DNA of 28,372 bases from a virus. Location: IMG/VR virus record IMGVR_UViG_3300015360_000155, positions 1-28,372 of that record; one strand, 5' to 3'. The translations under genes and the position numbers were made by a program. The notes under the pieces are model-generated. The model had not been told where the DNA came from and ran no database searches. It saw only the letters and a list, made by a program, of their open reading frames with translations. Positions 25,311-28,372 of the stretch are shown piece after piece. The stretch's first letter is position 1; every line of letters begins with the position of its first letter.

Positions 25311-26486
25311 ATGCAAGGAATTCAACGTCCTTTTAACGGAATTTTCGATGAAGTAACAGGTGCGCTTGAGGGGTACCGTAACCCGGTCACCAACGAAGAT
25401 GTCGCGGGTACTTTCGCAGCTACTGACGTCCTAACGTCCGGATTTTCTTCCGCCAATTTTAGACGTTGGCGTACCGCGCTTGCGAATGTGCGAAACGGCG
25501 CAAGTGGAATGAAAGTGCTCTGCATAGGCGACAGTACTACACAGGGCCAGGGCAGCGATACCCGCCTATCGATCCCGCAGAACGCTTCTTATCCGATACG
25601 ATTGGCGAGCCTTCTAAACTCCTACTATGCCCCCGCGATGCACGGTTTGGTAACCGCGCCGCAAGTACTAAACTCCCTTGCCGATAACCGATGGACGTAC
25701 ACCGGAGAGTGGGCAGAATCGACTTTTTCACTCGGCAACAGCGGAACGCTAATCAACCAGAACGGGCTGACAGGTTCAGCTATCTGTACGCCGGGGGTTG
25801 ACGCCGACACCTACGATGTCTATTACATAGCTTATCCAGGCGGCGGGACAATCACAGCAACAGCGACGGGTGGAACGCCCGTAGTCCAATCTACGAACGT
25901 CGCGGCTAATATCCTCAAAATTACGTGTGTTGCGGCTTCTTCGTCAACAGCGAATACGGTGACAATTACGAACGCGGTAGGGAATTCCTATATCTCTTGT
26001 ATTGAGCCGCGCAACTCCTCCGTAGCTCAGATCCGCGTGGGCAATGCTGGGGTGGGTTCGTCTAAGGCGAGCGATTGGGTGCTGAATCCGACGTCGTTTG
26101 GCGCGCCTAAATTCATCAACGTCTTCGCTCCTCACCTGACGATTATACAGCTCGGTATCAACGACGCCGCAGGCACAACCCCCTCCGTCGCAACGTTTAC
26201 CGCGAATCTTCAAACCTTGATTACTTCGGCAAAAGTTTCAGGCGACGTGATTATTGCGACTTCCATTGCTTCGAACGGACTACCGTATCTAACACATCAA
26301 ACAAATTACAACGCAGCTATGCAAACCCTTGCCGAAACGAATAATTGCGGATTCGTGGACATTTACACAAGGTTGGGCGGCGTCTACTCTGCGTCAAACA
26401 CTTTATATTTTGATGGGCTACATCCGAGTAGCGCAGGGTATTGGGACATTGCCGACACCCTTTTTAAAATTCTTAGACGGCTGTAA
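25311..26486 (+). CDS. SGNH/GDSL-type tail esterase (deacetylase-like)
   Basis: In this 391-aa protein the catalytic SGNH elements are all visible: VLCIGDSTTQGQG with nucleophile Ser75, LGINDAAG with Asn284 (block III), and YFDGLHPSSAGYWD with Asp368 and His371 (block V). Residues 1-60, GALEGYRNPVTNEDVAGTF, look like a tail attachment segment. Phage enzymes of this type remove acetyl groups from capsular or O-antigen sugars. Leucine codons are unlike the neighbours: about 1 of 29 is TTA, against 14 of 27 in the major capsid gene. Together with the 18-bp repeats on both sides, this marks it as an exchanged cassette. Confidence 0.85.
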   Translation: MQGIQRPFNGIFDEVTGALEGYRNPVTNEDVAGTFAATDVLTSGFSSANFRRWRTALANVRNGASGMKVLCIGDSTTQGQGSDTRLSIPQNASYPIRLASLLNSYYAPAMHGLVTAPQVLNSLADNRWTYTGEWAESTFSLGNSGTLINQNGLTGSAICTPGVDADTYDVYYIAYPGGGTITATATGGTPVVQSTNVAANILKITCVAASSSTANTVTITNAVGNSYISCIEPRNSSVAQIRVGNAGVGSSKASDWVLNPTSFGAPKFINVFAPHLTIIQLGINDAAGTTPSVATFTANLQTLITSAKVSGDVIIATSIASNGLPYLTHQTNYNAAMQTLAETNNCGFVDIYTRLGGVYSASNTLYFDGLHPSSAGYWDIADTLFKILRRL

Positions 26487-26489
26487 TAC

Positions 26490-26507
26490 CTAATCGCCTA
26501 GAGGAAC
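26490..26507 (+). repeat. Direct repeat, right copy, with no gene behind it
   Basis: This is an exact copy of 25290-25307. Here the GAGG is followed by no start codon and no plus-strand gene; the minus-strand 61-aa gene ends at 26519. It looks like the relic of the leader of a further plus-strand gene, or the right border of an inserted cassette. Confidence 0.95.
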
Positions 26508-26518
26508 GACGTAGAAAG

Positions 26519-26704
26519 TTACTCGAATAACTCAGGGCTATACTTTCGCATGATCGCGTTACACTTAGCTAGGTACTCTCGCATAGCGCGTTGACGACCC
26601 ACCTTGTCTTCCTCCGTTAATTCCGCACGTATTTGATTAAGTACTCGGGTATAGTGGTCAGCGGGATCGGTACGCTGCGAAAACGGAATAAGCTTTGCGC
26701 TCAT
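26519..26704 (-). CDS. 61-aa hypothetical protein
   Basis: This short polar protein (MSAKLIPFSQRTDPADHYTR ...) is helical, Arg/Glu-rich, with a Cys at ~49 and no membrane segment. Its start overlaps the helicase stop (ATGA), so it is likely re-initiated from the same message. Small genes behind an SNF2-type helicase are common in phage replication regions, but I do not recognise this one. It is convergent with the late operon, with 32 bases between the two stops. Confidence 0.6.
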   Translation of the reverse strand: MSAKLIPFSQRTDPADHYTRVLNQIRAELTEEDKVGRQRAMREYLAKCNAIMRKYSPELFE

Positions 26705-28146
26705 ACCTTTCCCCCTTGTCGTTTTTTAATACCGGCTTTTAATACTTCCATTGTTTCATTTTTATTAATACGGCTTTCGATCACGTCTTCATCGACGGTG
26801 TTCTTGGCTATGATGTTATAAATAAACACCGGCCGGTCGTAGCCGGATTGCAACTGGCGTACCGGCCCGATACGTTCTACCACCTGCAAGTAGCTTTCCA
26901 AGTTCCACCAATGGCCGTAAAAGACAATGATGTTACCGCCATGTTGTAGGTTCAACCCATGCCCGGCACTTTCTGGATGGGTGAGAAGTATAGGTATCTT
27001 GCCTGCGTTCCAGTCGCGTTGCGTTTGCGGTTTATTATCTAATACTCGCGCGTTTTTAAAATGCTTTTGCAACCGTATTAGGTCCGGCCTGAAATGGTAG
27101 GCTACTACCACGGGCATACCCGCAGCTTCTTCAATAATATCTTCAAGCGCCGAAAGCTTTTCATCGTGCACTTCTTCGTAAGCCTTAGTTTCCGTATCGG
27201 TGTAAACCGCACCTTGCGCTAGCTGTAAACACTTAATGCTTCTAGCCGCAGCGTTGAACGCTTCTACCTCTTGCCCCGTTTCTAGTTGAAAATACAACGC
27301 ACGCTCCATGGCGTTGTAGTGCTTACGAACGTTCGGCGGTAGCTCAACGTATACCGGAGTTATGATCGGATCAGCAAGATTAAAGTAGTCCTTAGGGTCT
27401 ACGTACAAGCATACGTCGCTCAGTAGTTTTTGAACTTCCCCTTGGGCGTGAGGCAGGGCTTCCCATTTATAACCGCTGTAATCGCGTTTAAACCAGCGGT
27501 CAGCAAACGCAGTAAAACTTCGGCCCAATCTTACCCCCTTATCGATAAACCAGGTCTGCCCCCACAGGTCCATTAAGCCGTTCGGGGCAGGCGTACCTGT
27601 TAAGTTAATCCAGCGGTTGGTATGGTGCGCGATTTTCGCGATTGCCTTAGCCCGCTTAGCGCCTTGACCGCTTACGTACTCCTTACCCGTCTTTTTATTA
27701 ATCTTGACGGTAACGCGTAGCCCTTTTAACTTTGTCGATTCGTCAGCTACGATAGTCCCGTACGGCCACTTGGTTTTCGTTGCGATATGGTAGTCGAGTA
27801 GCCAGGGTAAGTTTTCATAGTTGATTGTGTAAACCTGCGCTTTTTCGCGCATAGCCCGTACGCGTTGCATTTCATTACCGATAAGCGGAACTACGCGCAA
27901 GTTGGCCAGGTGCGCCCATTGCGCGACTTCTTCCGGCCACGTGGTTTTTGCCACGCGTAGCGGTGCGATAACTAACGCGGGCTTTAGCTCGATACCTGTT
28001 AACTGCATAAGGTCGATAGCGGTTAAGACGCTAACCGTTTTACCCATTCCCATTCCCGCCCATACCGCGCAACGCTGATGGGCTATGACGTGATCAATTA
28101 TTAACGGTTGGTATTTACGCGGCTTGAATTCCTTACGCGGCGTCAC
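26701..28146 (-). CDS. SNF2-type superfamily-2 helicase
   Basis: This 481-aa protein starts at GTG. RecA-like domain 1 has Walker A AGMGMGKT (30-37, Lys36), a Walker B with DES at 135-137, and motif III LTGTPAPNG (182-190). Domain 2 shows PVVVAYHFRPDLIRLQKHF, SAGHGLNLQHGGNIIVFYG, and motif VI QVVERIGPVRQ, where typical SNF2 proteins have Q-x-x-x-R-x-H-R-x-G-Q. No nuclease or HNH domain is attached. Phage members of this group are thought to act in replication, recombination or DNA remodelling. It is coupled by a TAGTG joint to the gene upstream and by ATGA to the 61-aa gene downstream. Confidence 0.85.
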   Translation of the reverse strand: MTPRKEFKPRKYQPLIIDHVIAHQRCAVWAGMGMGKTVSVLTAIDLMQLTGIELKPALVIAPLRVAKTTWPEEVAQWAHLANLRVVPLIGNEMQRVRAMREKAQVYTINYENLPWLLDYHIATKTKWPYGTIVADESTKLKGLRVTVKINKKTGKEYVSGQGAKRAKAIAKIAHHTNRWINLTGTPAPNGLMDLWGQTWFIDKGVRLGRSFTAFADRWFKRDYSGYKWEALPHAQGEVQKLLSDVCLYVDPKDYFNLADPIITPVYVELPPNVRKHYNAMERALYFQLETGQEVEAFNAAARSIKCLQLAQGAVYTDTETKAYEEVHDEKLSALEDIIEEAAGMPVVVAYHFRPDLIRLQKHFKNARVLDNKPQTQRDWNAGKIPILLTHPESAGHGLNLQHGGNIIVFYGHWWNLESYLQVVERIGPVRQLQSGYDRPVFIYNIIAKNTVDEDVIESRINKNETMEVLKAGIKKRQGGKV

Positions 28147-28372
28147 TAGTCAGTCCGTCCTTTCCGTGTATTGTAAAAGCCCCGCCGTTGTTGTACAACG
28201 ACGAGGCACGCAGCCGCATACTCAGCACGAGCAGCAACAATAGCAGTATATGCGGCATACGGCTTGGTTATGCCATCAATTATTTTGATGCATTCGTAAA
28301 TATCAAACCGGCTAATATGCGCGTCTTTTTGTTCGATCCCTAGTTGCACTGACAGGAATTTGCAAGCTTCGC
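28146..28372 (-). CDS. Hypothetical protein, 5' end outside the window
   Basis: The frame is open to the right edge, and GTG at 28349 is not certainly the start: upstream in-frame codons read EACKFLS. The visible sequence (KDAHISRFDIYECIKIIDGI) is helical, then Ala-rich with Arg/Gln near the C-terminus. It ends one base into the helicase GTG (TAGTG), indicating a shared transcript. I recognise no family. Confidence 0.5.
   Translation of the reverse strand, partial: EACKFLSVQLGIEQKDAHISRFDIYECIKIIDGITKPYAAYTAIVAARAEYAAACLVVVQQRRGFYNTRKGRTD

Noticed and set aside
23396-26486. A diversity-generating retroelement, as carried by BPP-1
   Set aside because: No reverse transcriptase and no template/variable repeat pair was seen. 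The only repeat, 18 bp, is outside coding sequence. It could lie elsewhere in the genome.
25290-26507. An insertion sequence or integron-like element bounded by the 18-bp repeat
   Set aside because: There is no transposase or integrase, and the repeat is direct with no inverted ends. Homologous exchange explains it better.
1-28372. tRNA or other structural RNA genes
   Set aside because: Gaps between genes are all under 70 bases, too short for a tRNA in most cases, and no cloverleaf pattern was noticed. A dedicated scan would settle it.

Overview
The window is a contiguous piece of the genome of a short-tailed (podovirus-like) double-stranded DNA phage of a Gram-negative host. The virion genes run in the order of Bordetella phage BPP-1 and its relatives: terminase end, portal, Bbp19-like protein, scaffold, Bbp17-like major capsid protein, Bbp16-like cement protein. 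T7-style tail and ejection proteins follow. The Gram-negative host is inferred from the paired inner- and outer-membrane spanins and the M15 peptidase endolysin. The exact host cannot be read from the sequence; a proteobacterium is likely by analogy with known relatives.

Layout, plus strand. 3-5257 is the packaging and head module: C-terminus of the large terminase, a small Pro-rich protein, portal, Bbp19-like protein, scaffold, major capsid, cement protein and a small acidic protein. A GC-rich stem-loop at 5265-5282 closes this module. 5305-8384 encodes the tail adaptor and nozzle. 8385-17320 encodes the injected proteins: a gp13/GNAT-like protein, a gp14-like protein, a 715-aa protein with a lytic transglycosylase domain, and a 1916-aa giant with an HELSH metallopeptidase motif. 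17332-20155 is the first receptor-binding locus: fibre, glycine-rich adhesin and a chaperone-like protein. 20148-21846 holds two enzymes out of place in a virion operon: a stand-alone asparagine-synthetase-type PP-loop ATPase and a cupin. 21843-23385 is the lysis cassette: membrane protein, endolysin, holin, Rz and Rz1. 23396-26486 is a second receptor-binding locus: a small protein, a LamG-like protein and an SGNH esterase. The esterase gene is bracketed by an 18-bp direct repeat and has foreign-looking leucine codon use.

Minus strand. From 28372 down to 26519 run a partial small gene, an SNF2-type helicase and a 61-aa protein, converging on the late operon at about 26.5 kb. This is probably the edge of the early or replication region.

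Genes are packed tightly. Many joints are TAATG or ATGA overlaps, and the run from 17332 to 23385 is almost unbroken, implying one translationally coupled late transcript. No stretch above 70 bases lacks a gene. I saw no tRNA, CRISPR array, integrase, reverse transcriptase or insertion sequence. The points most worth following are the PP-loop/cupin pair and the esterase cassette.
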